Shown here: positions 40,405 through 52,051 of the stretch, piece after piece
Layout: every line of letters begins with the position of its first letter
How positions within the stretch are numbered: position 1 is the first letter of the stretch
Assembly: GCF_016808335.1 (NCBI RefSeq)
Contig: NC_053148.1
Span: 13,199,433 to 13,263,432 of the forward strand
Direction: 5' to 3'
DNA: 64,000 nucleotides
From: Panicum virgatum
Taxonomy: Eukaryota; Streptophyta; Magnoliopsida; Poales; Poaceae
Made by a program: the position numbers and the translations under genes
Notes under the pieces: generated by a model
Told to the model about the DNA's origin: nothing
The model's database searches: none
Seen by the model: the letters and a program-made list of their open reading frames with translations, nothing else

Positions 40405-43400
40405 TTACGGAAAGAAGCGATGTAACTGTTCTATATTCCAAGAGTTGGTCAGAATGTTACCGTTGGAGTCCTTTAGTTTGTAGGTGCCTAGACGTATCAC
40501 CTCTGCGATGCTGTAGGGTCCTTCCCATGGTGGCGAGAGCTTGTGCTTGTCCTTCGTCGTCATGACCCGTCGTAGCAGCAGATCTCCGACCTGCAGCGTC
40601 CTCTCCCGTATGCGCCTCTCGTGGTACCTGCGTAGAGTTTATTGATAAAGAGCTGATCGGAGGAGTGTGGCTAACCTTGCTTCTTTCAAGACTTCCATCG
40701 CGTTCCTCTGGGCTTCGGCTGCCGTTGCTGGGTCAAAGGCTTTGACTCTCGGCGCACCGTAGTCCAGGTCGGAGGGCAGTACGGCTTCGGAGCCGTATGT
40801 AAGGAAGAAATGCATCAGTCCTGTGGATCGGTTTGGTGTGGTTCGCAAGCTCTAGAGCACTGCCGGCAATTCTTCCACCCAACGACCCGCAAACTTTTTG
40901 AGCATGTCAAAAATGCGCGGTTTGAGCACTTGGAGGATTAAGCCATTAGTTCTTTCTACTTGCCTGTTCGTGCGCGGGTGTCCGACCGATGCCCAGTCGA
41001 TCCGGATCCCGTATCCTTCCGCGAACTCTTGGAAGTAGTGACCTGTGAAATTGGTCCCGTTGTCTGTGATGATGGAGTTGGGCACCCCGAATCTATAGAT
41101 GATGTCCAGGAAGAATTTGAGTGCCTCCTTGGAATCGATCGTGGTTATCGGTTTTGCCTCTATCCATTTTGTGAACTTGTCGATTGTGACAAGTAGGTGG
41201 GCGAACCCTCCTGGTGCCTTTTTGAGTGGCCCAACCATGTCTAGGCCCCATACGGTGAATGGCCATGTTATGGGGATGGTCTGAAGCGCTTGGGCTGGTA
41301 GGTGGGTTTGTTTTGCGTAGAACTGGCATCCTTTGCATGCCCGGACAATTTCTTCCGCGTTGCGCAGGGCTGTTGTCCAGTAGAATCCCTATCGGAACGC
41401 CTTTCTGACCAAGGAGCGTGGCGCTGTGTGGTGTCCACAGATCTCGGCGTGTATCTCGAGAAGGAGCTCTTTGCCCTTGGCAACGGGAATGCACTTCATG
41501 AGAATGCCAGTCTCTGAAGGACTACGCTTGTAGAGCTTGCCGTTGATTACAACGAACGTCTTGGCTTGTCGGGCGACGCGATGGGCTGCATTGCGATCCT
41601 CGAGGAGGACTTCATGTAGGAGATAAGCCAATAGGTCGGCTCTTTAGTCTGTATTGTCTGTCTGGCTTGGGTCGGATTGCTCCGTGGCGAGACAGGTTGG
41701 GCCCCCGGGTGTTTGGTCGGGGGCTAGGTCGGAGGGAGCGTGCTCTGTTTTTTGCGCACGTTCTGTTTCCTCTGTTTTTGTGTTGTCCACGGCCGGCTGT
41801 CTTTCGTGTGCTGACGGCACGTTCAAGTCGTTGACAAAAATGCCGTTGGGTGCCGGCTTGCGCTCGGCGACCATTTTTGTGAGAGCATCCGCGTCGAGGT
41901 TTTGCTTCTGCCGGATGTGGTGGAGCTCCAGACCCCGGAATCTTCCTTCCAGCTTGCGGACCTCCTGGCAGTATGCGTCCATGAGAGGGCTCTCGCAGTT
42001 GGAGTTCTTCATGACCTGGTCGATTACCAGCTTGGAGTCTCCATAGACGTACAGGCGTGTTGCCCTGATGTCGATGGCTTTCCGGAGGCCGCTGATGAGT
42101 GCCTCATACTCTGCAACGTTGTTGGATGCAGGGAAATGGATGCGATCCGCGTACTGGAACTTGCCTCCCTCTGGGGAGACCAAGACGACCCCGGCCCCTG
42201 CGTCGGGTCCCATAACTGACCCGTCGAAGTAGAGGATCCAGTACTCGTGAGAGATTTCTAGGGTCAGGGCTTGGACTTCCATCCACTCGGCGATGAAATC
42301 GGCCAGGGCCTGGGATTTTATCGCCGTGCGCGGAACGAACTTGACATCATAGCCCATGAGCTCGACTGCCCATTTAGAAATCTATCCCACGGCGTCGCAG
42401 TTGTGGACGACTTCTCTGAGTGGGAATGAGGTGACGACAGACACCTCGTGTTCGGTGAAGTAGTGTTGGAGCTTCTTGGCTGCCATGATGACGGCATACA
42501 GAAGCTTTTGTGTCTGAGGGTAGCGTGACTTGGTGCCTGTTAGCACCTCGCTGACAAAATATACTGGCCGCTGGACCTTCAGGGCGTGCCCTTGCTCTTC
42601 CCTTTCAACTACCAGCGCAGCGCTGACCACGTGGTTGGTAGCTACTAAGTAGAGTAAAAGGGGTTCGCAAGGCTTCGGTGCCACGAGCACTAGTGGAGAG
42701 GATAAGAGAGCCTTGAGGCTGTCGAGGGCCCCCTGAGCCTCCTCAGTCCAGACAAAGGTGTCGGACTTCTTAAGGTGTTTGTACAGGGGCAGGCCTCGTT
42801 CTCCCAGCCGAACGATGAATCGGCTGAGTGCCGCTAGGCACCCGGTTAGCCTTTGGACGCCTTTGACGCCACGGATGGGTCCCATGCTGGTAATGGCTGT
42901 AATCTTGTCGCGGTTGGCTTCGATGCCACGCTCGGACACCATGTACCCGAGTAGTTTGCCCTTGGGTATGCCGAACGTGCATTTCTTAGGATTCAACTTG
43001 ATGTTGAACCTCTTGAGATTCACGAACGTGGCGCTTAGAGTGGCGACCAGGTCATCCGCATGTGGTGTCTTGACGACGATGTAGTCGACGTAGACTACGA
43101 CTGTTGCCTGAGGCAGGTTCGACCGGTCGGGATTGGTCGGCGGGTTGATCTGGTCGGAAAAGCAGGATTGCATGCATCGCTGATATGTTGCACCTGCATT
43201 TTTGAGACCGAAAGGCATCGATACGTAGCAGTATGAGCCGAACGGCGTGATGAAGGATGTCGCGAGCTGGTCGGATTCCTTCATCGCTATCTGGTGATAG
43301 CCCGAGTAAGCGTCTAGAAAGGATAAGATCTCACACTCGGAGGTCGAGTCGATTATTTGATCTATTCTAGGTAAAGGAAAAGGGTCTTTGGGGCAAGCCT

Positions 43401-44048
43401 TATTCAGGCTGGTGTAGTCAACACACATCCTCCATTGACCAGTTTTCTTTCTTACAAGGACTAGATTAGATAGCCAGTCGGAGTGGTAGACTTCTTTAAT
43501 GAAGCCAGCAGCTAACAGCTTAGCAATCTCCTCTCCTATGGCCCTGCGCCTCTCGTCGTCGAAGAGGCGCAGTCGTTGCTGAACGGGCTTGGATCCCGGC
43601 AAAATACGGAGCTCGTGCTCGGCGACCTCCCTGGGGATGCCCGGCATGTCGGACGGCTTCCAGGCAAAAGTGTCCTTGTTGGTGCGGAGGAAGTCGACGA
43701 GCGCGTGCTCCTATTTGGTCGGCAGCTGGGAGCCGATTCGCACCGTCTTGGTCGGGTCGGAGTCATCGTCCGCGACCGCCTTGGTCTCATCGATTGAGAC
43801 GAAGGTTGGTGCCTGGCTAGGCTTGCCAGGGTCAGGGTGGCACTCAGCAGTGGTGGTGCGATGCTGGCCGAGTTCGGCAGAGTTCGCAGTGGTGGAGGCG
43901 AGGTCGTAGTACTTGCGGCTGCTGACGTAAGCCTGCTCGAAGGAGCCGCTCATGGTCATGACACCGTTCGGGCCCGGCATCTTGAGCTTGAGGTAGGTGT
44001 AGTTGGCCACCGCCATGAACTTGGCATAAGCGGGGCGCCCGAGGAGAG
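40405..44048 (-). pseudogene. pol of the minus-strand Tat element, broken
   Basis: The order on the minus strand is a spacer motif (LLGRPAYAKFMAV, near 44040), RT (43647-42382 frame), plant-type RNase H (LYFDGSVMGPDAGAG, 42240-41900), integrase zinc finger (CKGCQFYAKQ, near 41320), integrase core (WGLDMVGP, TDNGTNF, ERTNG) and the C-terminal part ending at 40405. The RT active site reads YVDY instead of YVDD (near 43080-43091), a catalytic change. In-frame stops are seen near 43713, 42379, 41642, 41390, 40850 and 40640, with frame changes near 43650-43720. The product would be inactive. Confidence 0.87.
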
Positions 44049-44070
44049 CGGAGGAAATAATGGCCACTTC
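44045..44070. other. Junction between two truncated retrotransposons in head-to-head orientation
   Basis: Left of this point the minus-strand Tat pol is cut within its spacer; right of it the plus-strand Athila pol starts without gag or protease. No LTR end or target duplication lies at the junction, so it is not a simple insertion site. The exact base cannot be fixed by reading alone. Confidence 0.65.
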
Positions 44071-47000
44071 CACCTTCGAGTTTTTTGACTCGGGCCTCGA
44101 GGAGGAGGATATCGAGGAAATACCGGAAGAAGTCAGTGATGCAGAAGAAGAATCCGGTGACACTTCTGAACTGCTCGCGACTGAGAAGCCATTACGACCT
44201 CCGATAGAGCTAAAGCCTTTACCTTCTGGGCTTAGATACGCCTTCCTGAATAGCGATGTAGAGTCTCCCGTAATCATCAGTGACAAACTCTCGGAAGAGG
44301 AGACGAACAAGCTCATCGCTGTTCTAGAGAAGCATCGATCGGTCTTAGGCTATACCCTACAAGACCTCAAGGGCATCAATCCAGCCCTCTGCACCCACCG
44401 AATCCCATTGGATCCCGCAATAGCACCTTCTAGAGAACCCCAAAGAAGGTTGAATAATGCTATGAGGAAGGTGGTGAAGAAAGAGATTCTTAAACTCCTA
44501 GATGCTGGAATTATCTATCATGTTCCGCATAGTGAGTGGGTAAGCCCAGTTCAAGTCGTGCCCAAGAAAGGAGGCATGACGGTGGTGGAAAATAGCAAGA
44601 ACGAGCTAATTCCCCAACGAACCGTCACGGGATGGAGGATGTGTATAGATTACAGAAAACTCAACAAGGCGACTAAGAAGGATCACTTCCCACTACCTTT
44701 CATTGATGAGATGTTAGAGCGATTGGCGAAGCACTCCTACTTCTATTTCCTTGATGGTTATTCTGGTTACCATATAATACCCATCCATCCCAAAGATCAG
44801 AGCAAGACCATGTTCACATGCCCCTATGGAACATATGCCTACCGACGAATGTCGTTTGGGTTATGCAATGCACCGGCGTCGTTCCAAAGGTGCATGATGT
44901 CCATTTTCTCCGACATGATCGAAGAAATCATGGAAGTCTTCATGGACGACTTCTCACTCTATGGGACAACCTTTGATCATTGTCTAGAAAACTTAGACAG
45001 AGTCTTGCAGAGATGCCAAGAGAAGGACCTGATCCTCAACTGGGAGAAATATCAGTTCATGGTCCGTGAAGGCATCGTTTTAGGACACTTAGTGTCTGAA
45101 AGCGGGATAGAGGTGGATAAGGCGATGATTGAAGTCATTGAACAACTTCTGCCTCCCATCAATGTGAAAGGAATCAGAAGCTTCCTTGGCCATGCCAAAT
45201 TCTATCGAAGGTTCATCGCAAACTTCTCCCAGATTACTAGACCCCTCACAAGTCTCCTAGCCAAGGATGCTCCTTTCCAATTCACAGATGAGTGCCATAA
45301 AGCCTTTGACACGCTCAAAAAGGTACTCATCTAAGCTCCAATCATTCAACCCCCAAATTTTAAGCTCCCGTTCGAGATCATGTGTGATGCTAGTGATTAC
45401 GCGGTGGGGGCCGTACTTGGTCAAACCAAGGATAAGAAGCATCATGCGATCGCGTACACAAGCAAGATACTCACTGGAGCTCAGCTCAATTATGCCACAT
45501 CAGAAAAAGAGCTCCTAGCAGTTGTCTTCGCTATCGACAAGTTTCGATCCTATCTAGTGGGTACCAAGGTCATCGTTTATACAGACCATGCCACACTCAA
45601 GTACCTCTTCACTAAAAAGTATGCTAAACCAAGGTTGATTAGATGGATTCTTCTACTCCAAGAGTTTGATTTGGAAATTAAAGATAAGAAAGGAGTAGAG
45701 AATTCAGTGGCGGATCATTTATCACGCATGACCAATACGAATACCCAAGACCCGTCGATAAATGACTTCCTACGGGATGACATGCTTCTCAAAGTAACGG
45801 CTTCGCACCCCTGGTATGCGAATATCGTTAACTTCATGGTTTCGGGGTATATACCCCTGGGGAAAGCAAGAAGAAGTTGGTACACGAGAGCAGACGCCAC
45901 CTATGGGATGCACCATATCTGTACCGAGTCTGTGCAGATGGGTTACTCAGACGTTGTGTACCTACGGCAGAAGGACAAAAGATCATAGAGAAATGCCATG
46001 CAGCACCATATGGAGGTCACTATGGTGTATTTCGCAATCAAGCGAAAATCTGGCAGAGTTGTTTCTATTGGCCATCTATGTATGAAAATACAAAGAACTT
46101 CATCCGCAGATGTCCAAGCTGCCAGAGGCATGGAGGGATCACAACTCGCGATTCAATGCCCCTGAATTACAATCTTCAGGTCGAACTCTTTGATGTCTGG
46201 GGTATTGATTACATGGGACCTTTTGTTAGATCCCAGGGATGCGAGTATATTCTGGTCGCCGTAGATTACGTCTCCAAATGGGTCGAAGCCATGCCATGTA
46301 GAGCCGCAGATGCAAAGCATGCCCGTAAGATGTTCCATGAGATTATCTTTCCAAGGTCTGGCACACCACAGATGGTAATCAGTGACGGAGGGTCACACTT
46401 CATTGACTCAGCCTTCCGGAACTTTCTCTAGGAACTAGGGACAAGGCACAACATCGCGACTCCGTATCACCCTCAGACCAGCGGTCAAGCAGAAACATCT
46501 AACAAGAAAATTAAGAATATTCTGTAGAAGACCGTGAATGAGATGGGGAGGGGATGGAAGATGAAATTACCAGATGCACTGTTGGCATACCGTACAGCAT
46601 ACAAGACACCCATTGGAATGTCACCCTATCAGCTTGTCTACAGGAAAACATGCCACTTACCCGAAGAGCTGGAGCACAGAGCGCATTGGGCTTTCCGAAA
46701 GTGGAACATGGATCTTAAAATAGCCGGAGAATACAGGAAGCGTCAAATCTCAGAATTGGAAGAATGGAGAGACAAAGCTTATCATAGTGCCTCGATTTAC
46801 AAAGAAAGAACCAAGAGATGGCATGATAAGCGATTGAAGCCTAAGAACTTCAATCATGGAGACAAGGTATTACTCTTTAACTCCAGGATCAAGTTATTTG
46901 GTCAAGGGAAACTACGAAGCAAATGGCAAGGACCATATCACATCATCGACACATCACCACATGGAGCCATCACGATACAAGATGACGATGGTAATGCCTA

Positions 47001-47172
47001 TAAGGTAAACGGTCAACGACTCAAGCTTTTCCTAGACCATCATAAAGCTCTTGATGAAGAGATAGACGTGATTGACATAGTCGATCCCGTACTTATGTTC
47101 AAAAAGAGCCACATAGGCCAAAAGGGCAAGAGGTCCCATCCTATTTCTCAAACATACAACCCTACCAGTTGA
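44060..47172 (+). pseudogene. pol of the plus-strand Athila element, broken
   Basis: The reading opens with an acidic pre-RT segment (EEEDIEEIPEEV). The RT follows with [14 protein letters not shown], a [11 protein letters not shown] block and the active site FMDD at about 44940-44951. RNase H begins at about 45378 ([14 protein letters not shown]) after a TAA at 45332-45334. A frameshift near 45860-45890 leads to the integrase zinc finger (CHAAPYGGHYG ... CPSCQRHG). The core has FDVWGIDYMGPF, ISDGGSHF and an Glu-bearing SGQAETSNK, with all three acidic residues present. Stops at about 46429 and 46525 interrupt it. The C-terminal part (RWHDKRLKPKNFNHGDKVLLF) ends at 47172. Confidence 0.88.
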
Positions 47173-47446
47173 CCCGCGCAAGCTGGGGCCCACTGGGGCC
47201 CAGCCTGGGTCGGCCGGCCTATAGGTTGGCCGAATCTAGGCCAGCCCCAGTGAGGCCCCGCTTTGGGGCATGACCTCCTTGACCCACCTAGAGTCCAATT
47301 CTGCGAGGCGTGACGGCGTTTCGCGACGAGAAAAGGAGTCTCGTACCCTTCTTCTTCTCTTCAGAAACCCTAAAACTCCATACCTTGTTTCCATCTATTC
47401 CCCAAAATCTCCATCGCTTCCACCAGCATCCCATCACCATCAACCC

Positions 47447-48217
47447 ATGGCCGGCAAGGGAGAATTCAAAACCATAGCCACCACACCAGCCATGACCCCT
47501 CCAACGACTCTTCCGGCAGTCAACACCCCAACTCCTGCAACTGAAGCATCAATGGAAGGCGTGGCGACCTTTGTGCAGCCCCTGGCCATGATTCCAGCCG
47601 AGGGGGAAAGCGGAGGACCGGTGGGCGCCACCCTCCGGACGGCCGACCTGCCTGGTCGGTTGACCAGGGGGCGTGACATACATCGCCCACGCTCCATTGC
47701 GCGTTCCCCTTCGCCTCTCAAGATTGCAAGGTACAGGGCACGGGTGCACAGTCCCTATGGAAGGCCGTCCAGAGAAGCTCCTGCATCATCAAGGCCAATA
47801 GTACAGCAGCTCTTCTAAGATGGAGCGGCAACAGGATCACCAGTGCTACCTCAGACTGCATGGGTTGCTCCTGTGTCACAGAAGAGCGCTCCAGAGGCTG
47901 TACAGGGGGCAACCTCAACACGGACTTCGAACGCTCAGAGGAGGAGCGCTGCCGCCAGTCCTTCGCCAAAGAAGGCCAGATCTCAGTCATCACCTGCAAA
48001 GCCCAAGGACGATGTGATTTCAGAGGGACAAACCATTGTTGATCTCACTGCGATGGTCCAGCAGCTATGCTTGGAGAATAGGCGTCTCGAGAACCAGCTT
48101 GCAGAGAGGAAGATCGAGGTGGAAGAGCTTCGGGATGACTTACGTCTTCTGCGGAGAGGGTTGAGCGCTAAGATGAAGAGCTTGTTTGAGGCTACGGGTC
48201 ACAAGGACCTCTATTAG
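47447..48217 (+). pseudogene. Additional ORF after pol (env position) in the plus-strand Athila element
   Basis: One frame from ATG 47447 to the stop at 48217 is interrupted only by a TAA at 47816-47818. The N-terminal half is rich in Thr, Pro and Ala. The C-terminal half has a clear helical, heptad-like segment (LENRRLENQLAERKIEVEELRDDLRLLRRGL). No signal peptide or transmembrane segment is visible, so an envelope role is not supported by the sequence. Position and coiled coil resemble the ORF at 52052-52867 of the other Athila element. Confidence 0.6.
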
Positions 48218-48423
48218 GAGTTGCTTCCTAAGAATGGTCATTATCATAGGTTTAGCTGGGCGCTAGTCTTAATCGAGTCATTTAGGTTTAGGTCAGTCTA
48301 GTCGTGCCCTGGTCTTTATTTCATTTCAGATTTATGAATTTTGGCTCCCCGGTGTTAATGCCGGCAGAGCCCCATTATCTTTCATATTTGGTTTGTTTTG
48401 TCTATGATCAAAGAGCAGGTCGA

Positions 48424-48450
48424 AAACAAGTGTGGGGGGGGGGGGGGAGA
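48424..48450 (+). other. First polypurine-tract-like motif of the plus-strand Athila element
   Basis: AACAAGTGTGGGGG with an extended G run and GAGA. It lies about 210 nt after the last ORF. A second copy (CCAAGTGTGGGGGATCT, about 63147-63163) directly abuts the 3' LTR, so this one is an internal duplicate. Confidence 0.6.
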
Positions 48451-49060
48451 TCCCATGACGCGACACATCCACGATCACATTCACACGTCACGTGCACCTC
48501 CCGCTCCGACTCATGAGTTTGCACTATCTGACTTGTTTCCTCCCTTTAGCGTTTCTAAACATGAGCATACCTTCTCGAATTCTTGAACTTGTTTAAGAAA
48601 CTTGCTAATAAGAGCTCTTGATAGATGCATTGCATAAATATTTTTCATGTTGTGCTTAAGTTTGTGAACCATATTTTATAGGACCCATGATGCTTAGTTG
48701 TTGACTAACATGATATGACTGGTTTGAAGTTGTTTGTCTCTTTCATGCTTGACCAGTCTGGGATTTTACTTATAAAAACAAAAACAAAGTTCTTGGTCTT
48801 ATCTCTTTATCCACCATGCTACCAGAGCCATATAAAAATCCCATGCTATGTCTCTTGGCTACATGATTGAGCTTGATCAAATTTTGTGACCCATCATGTT
48901 TCTGCTCTGTTTACGCACTTGATTTAAGGTTTTATGTTCAGATGAATCTTGTGCTCCTTAAATACTATCTGACAAAGTTATTGAGAAAGAGAGAGAGAGA
49001 GATGAAAAGATAGCATGCCAAAGAAGCAGGACCCAAAAAAAAGAGAGAAAAGATGGCAAG
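48451..49060 (+). other. 3' non-coding region of the plus-strand Athila element
   Basis: About 610 bp of AT-rich sequence without genes. Near the right edge is an (AG)n tract (48986-49003) followed by GCATGCCAAAGAAGCAGGACCC. A near copy of that string starts right after the inserted element at 62637, so the ancestral site seems to have had two such units in tandem. Confidence 0.5.
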
Positions 49061-50247
49061 TGTTGACGCTCCTTAGAGCCCAAATTTACGTACCGCAAGA
49101 GCACGGATCGTGTAGCTTTTCCCTTAGAGTATTTCCCCAAGGTTTATCAATCCACGGAACAAACATTCTACTATGCTTAACTAAGCACTAATGACGTTGG
49201 TAAAAGATCTATATTGAGTGATTGAGTGTGAAATAGATCTAATCTAACCAATATAATCTAATCTAGACTAGTGAGCAATGATAGGTGTGTGCACAAGATA
49301 TGAAGAGCATTTGTCCATAGGGTCTAGGATCACTAGAGATGTAATCGGCGAGCAATAAAGAATGGATCTAATCTACCAAAGGTGTGTTCCAAGATCAAAA
49401 CCTTTCCCTCCTGCATACTGTCACTACACGAGGATAATCGGTAACGAACAACAAGAACACGATAGTTGATGTAATCTAAGTAAACCATGCAAGAGCAAAG
49501 CAAATCCAAAGCCAAGTTGCGATCTATTAAGCATCAAAGCATCATCAACAAGAATCATGATAGATCAATCTCATAAAGGATTCGGCAATTACAACTCAAG
49601 ATCTCCTTACAACCCCATGAACAAACGAGGACTTTACCCCATGAAGCTAGGCGAAGCGTAGTCGATCATGGTGACGAAATCTCCGGCAATGGATGGATCC
49701 CTTGCTGTCCTCCAACTTGCAGCGGCGCCGAGGGACGATGAGGCCTCCAGTGTTGCCTTTCTCTTGTTTCTAACTCGAATGGATCTCTGGAAATCGTCTC
49801 TGGATGCCCTCTCTCTTCTTGACGGCGGCTTCGGGGCATATATAGGCGGCTCTGGTCAATGGTTTTGGTAAAACACCGGCTAGGGTTGACGAGTACTTCG
49901 CGCTGAAGAAAGTTGAGGCCGATTGGGCCCTAGAATGGGCTAGGCCGGCCGGCTTAAGGGCTCTAGGCCGGCCGGCCTGGGCTCCTTCTGGTCCCTTTCG
50001 GCACCATCTTTCGCGTGCGGGCTCTTCTCCTTATTCTTCAACTTAGCCTAGTTGTGACCCTGCGTCAAAACATCTCCGAAAATGTCCAATTTTCTGCCAA
50101 AATGCAACATGCTCCAAAATCCAAGACAAAATCGAAAACGGTCAAGTTCAGGTGCCAAGTGGCGGGTTAGTACATGAATCTTCCCGAAGAAATTACCAAA
50201 ACCACTCCTAATTATATAATAAAATGGGTACTTAAGGAGCGCCAACA
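49061..50247 (-). repeat. 3' LTR of the minus-strand Athila element (1187 bp)
   Basis: The plus strand reads TGTTGACGCTCCTTA to TAAGGAGCGCCAACA, so the LTR tips form a longer-than-usual inverted repeat (GTTG-x-CGCTCCTTA against TAAGGAGCG-x-CAAC). It matches the split copy at 58143-58936 plus 62233-62636 with few differences. It holds a paired GGCCGGCCGGC motif at about 49941-49980. Confidence 0.92.
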
Positions 50248-50262
50248 TTCCCCCCATGCTTA
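50248..50262 (-). other. Polypurine tract at the 3' LTR of the minus-strand Athila element
   Basis: Read on the minus strand, AAGCATGGGGGGAA directly precedes the LTR start at 50247. A second AAGCATGGGGGAGAG lies at about 51978-51992, 1.7 kb upstream in element orientation. Confidence 0.7.
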
Positions 50263-51977
50263 GCTTTTGCTCGTCCTCGAGCAAATCAAATCATCAAGTC
50301 CTTCCATGGGTTGCTCGAGAATTCTCAAACTGCAAAACTTACTTATGCAAACAAGTCTAACAATATTTCTTCAAACAAAGGTCAGAGGAGCAACGAGGGT
50401 AATCATATCATGGGCGTTTAAAAACTCATCCAATATTACTCCACGACTCTTACCTTTAGCCGGCAACTTGAATATTGACAACACTTGCTTTTCTTGCCAT
50501 CCTCAGAGGTTTTCTTTTAGTTTTTAGAAGCAAAATACCCTGCAACAAAGGTTAGACCAAAAATTCTTGCACAAGTCCTTTCATGTCTCTCGATATAAGT
50601 GGCTATCCTATTATTATTTGCAAACTCTCATCTCCCAAAAGTCTCTCAAGTATAAAGTGGGGCTATAGGTGAGGCTAGCAAAGTATATACATATATTGTC
50701 AAACTAAGAAAACCTTCTAATGATTGCTTACCTTCCAAGCCAATGATCATGAGAGCTTCTCCATAATGTAAGGGGTTCAAGGGTAAGAAGATTTAGAATG
50801 GTGGACACGTGCAAAGGCATACAAAAAGATTGACTTCAAGGCACAAGCGTCGTCCTCATTGTCGGATTGCACATGGTTGGAATTGAGGATATTGTTCTCA
50901 AACAACAAGGTGATTTGCACTTCTCTAACCATAGAATCCCTTCATTTATTCTTTTCTTCTCTTCTCATACATTTTTTTCCTTTCTTTCTCCCGAATTTTC
51001 TTTCTCTTTTCCGAACCTTTTCATAGGACACTTTCTATAAAATATAGATAGGCAAATCTCCGAAGTGGCTCCCTGAATTTTTGGAGCTCGAGCCGAGGCC
51101 AGAGGGGCCTAGGCCGGCCAGCTCAAGGGGTGTAGGCCGGCCGGCCTGGGGCTTTCCCAGCTCGGCTTCGGTCCGTCTTTCTAGTACTCTTTCCTTTCTT
51201 CATCCCAAAATTATTTTTTATACAACTCATGCGTTGGAACAGAACATATCCTCATAATTGGGTTGTGGTCAAGGAAAAGGATAATAAACAAGATAATCTC
51301 GGGTTCGGGTTTTGGAATCCGGTAGATCTCATGAGTTGTTCCAATGAGGAATTCTCATTACCGAATATTGACGGGGCTAGCAATTCAGAGATGAAAAATA
51401 CGGACATGATCATCGCTCGAAATTAAAACTCCCAAGAGAAAGAAATCATAACTCAACTCAATGCACATCCAATGCTTATGGTGGAACGAATATAGCTTGT
51501 GGATGATAGGATTTTTACTCCCGACTTGTCAATAACTTGATCAACCTTATGTTTGTAGGTGTTTTATTATTTTTATGAAATTAAAGTCCTCCAAATCATG
51601 CCTTACTCGCAAGCGTAATCAAAACCAAGCACTAGATCAATGCTCAAGTGTGGGTATTAACATGGATGAATAATTTACTAAGCTCCACAAATAAGAATTA
51701 ATTTTCATGACAACGCTCATGAACAATTGCTTTAAAGAAATTAAAGTAAAACTGAATGCATAAATAAAATTGTACGATCCAACAATTTAACAAAAAAAAC
51801 AAAGACTCTTTTTATTTCGTTTTCATGACTCAACACTAATTTAAGACTCACGCTCACACATGCGAAAAAATGAAGCACACAACGCTAGACTATGACTCTC
51901 ACACAAACGAAATTAAAGACGACAAACTTTGGACTAAACAAAGACTAACAAAATTCAATCTTCGAGCCGTCACACCT
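50263..51977 (-). other. Non-coding region between the two polypurine-like tracts; no gene
   Basis: About 1.7 kb without convincing ORFs. It contains a paired GGCCGGCC palindrome block at about 51108-51149 and is otherwise AT-rich. The small frame at 51229-51426 is not supported by any motif. Confidence 0.5.
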
Positions 51978-52051
51978 CTCCCCCATGCTTAGATTATGCG
52001 GCGCCCTCGTCGCAATGATATAAAAGACGGGTGTGACGCTCGTCGGTGTTC

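Larger units (their letters stand above)
36341..44055 (-). mobile_element. Ty3/gypsy Tat-lineage element, minus strand, 5' half missing
   Basis: From right to left on the minus strand come a pre-RT segment, RT, RNase H, a second RNase H, integrase, a long spacer with an oppositely oriented spliced gene, and the 3' LTR. The layout repeats that of the plus-strand Tat element, but the sequence is clearly a different family. The 5' LTR, gag and protease are absent because the element stops at the junction near 44055. Confidence 0.82.
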
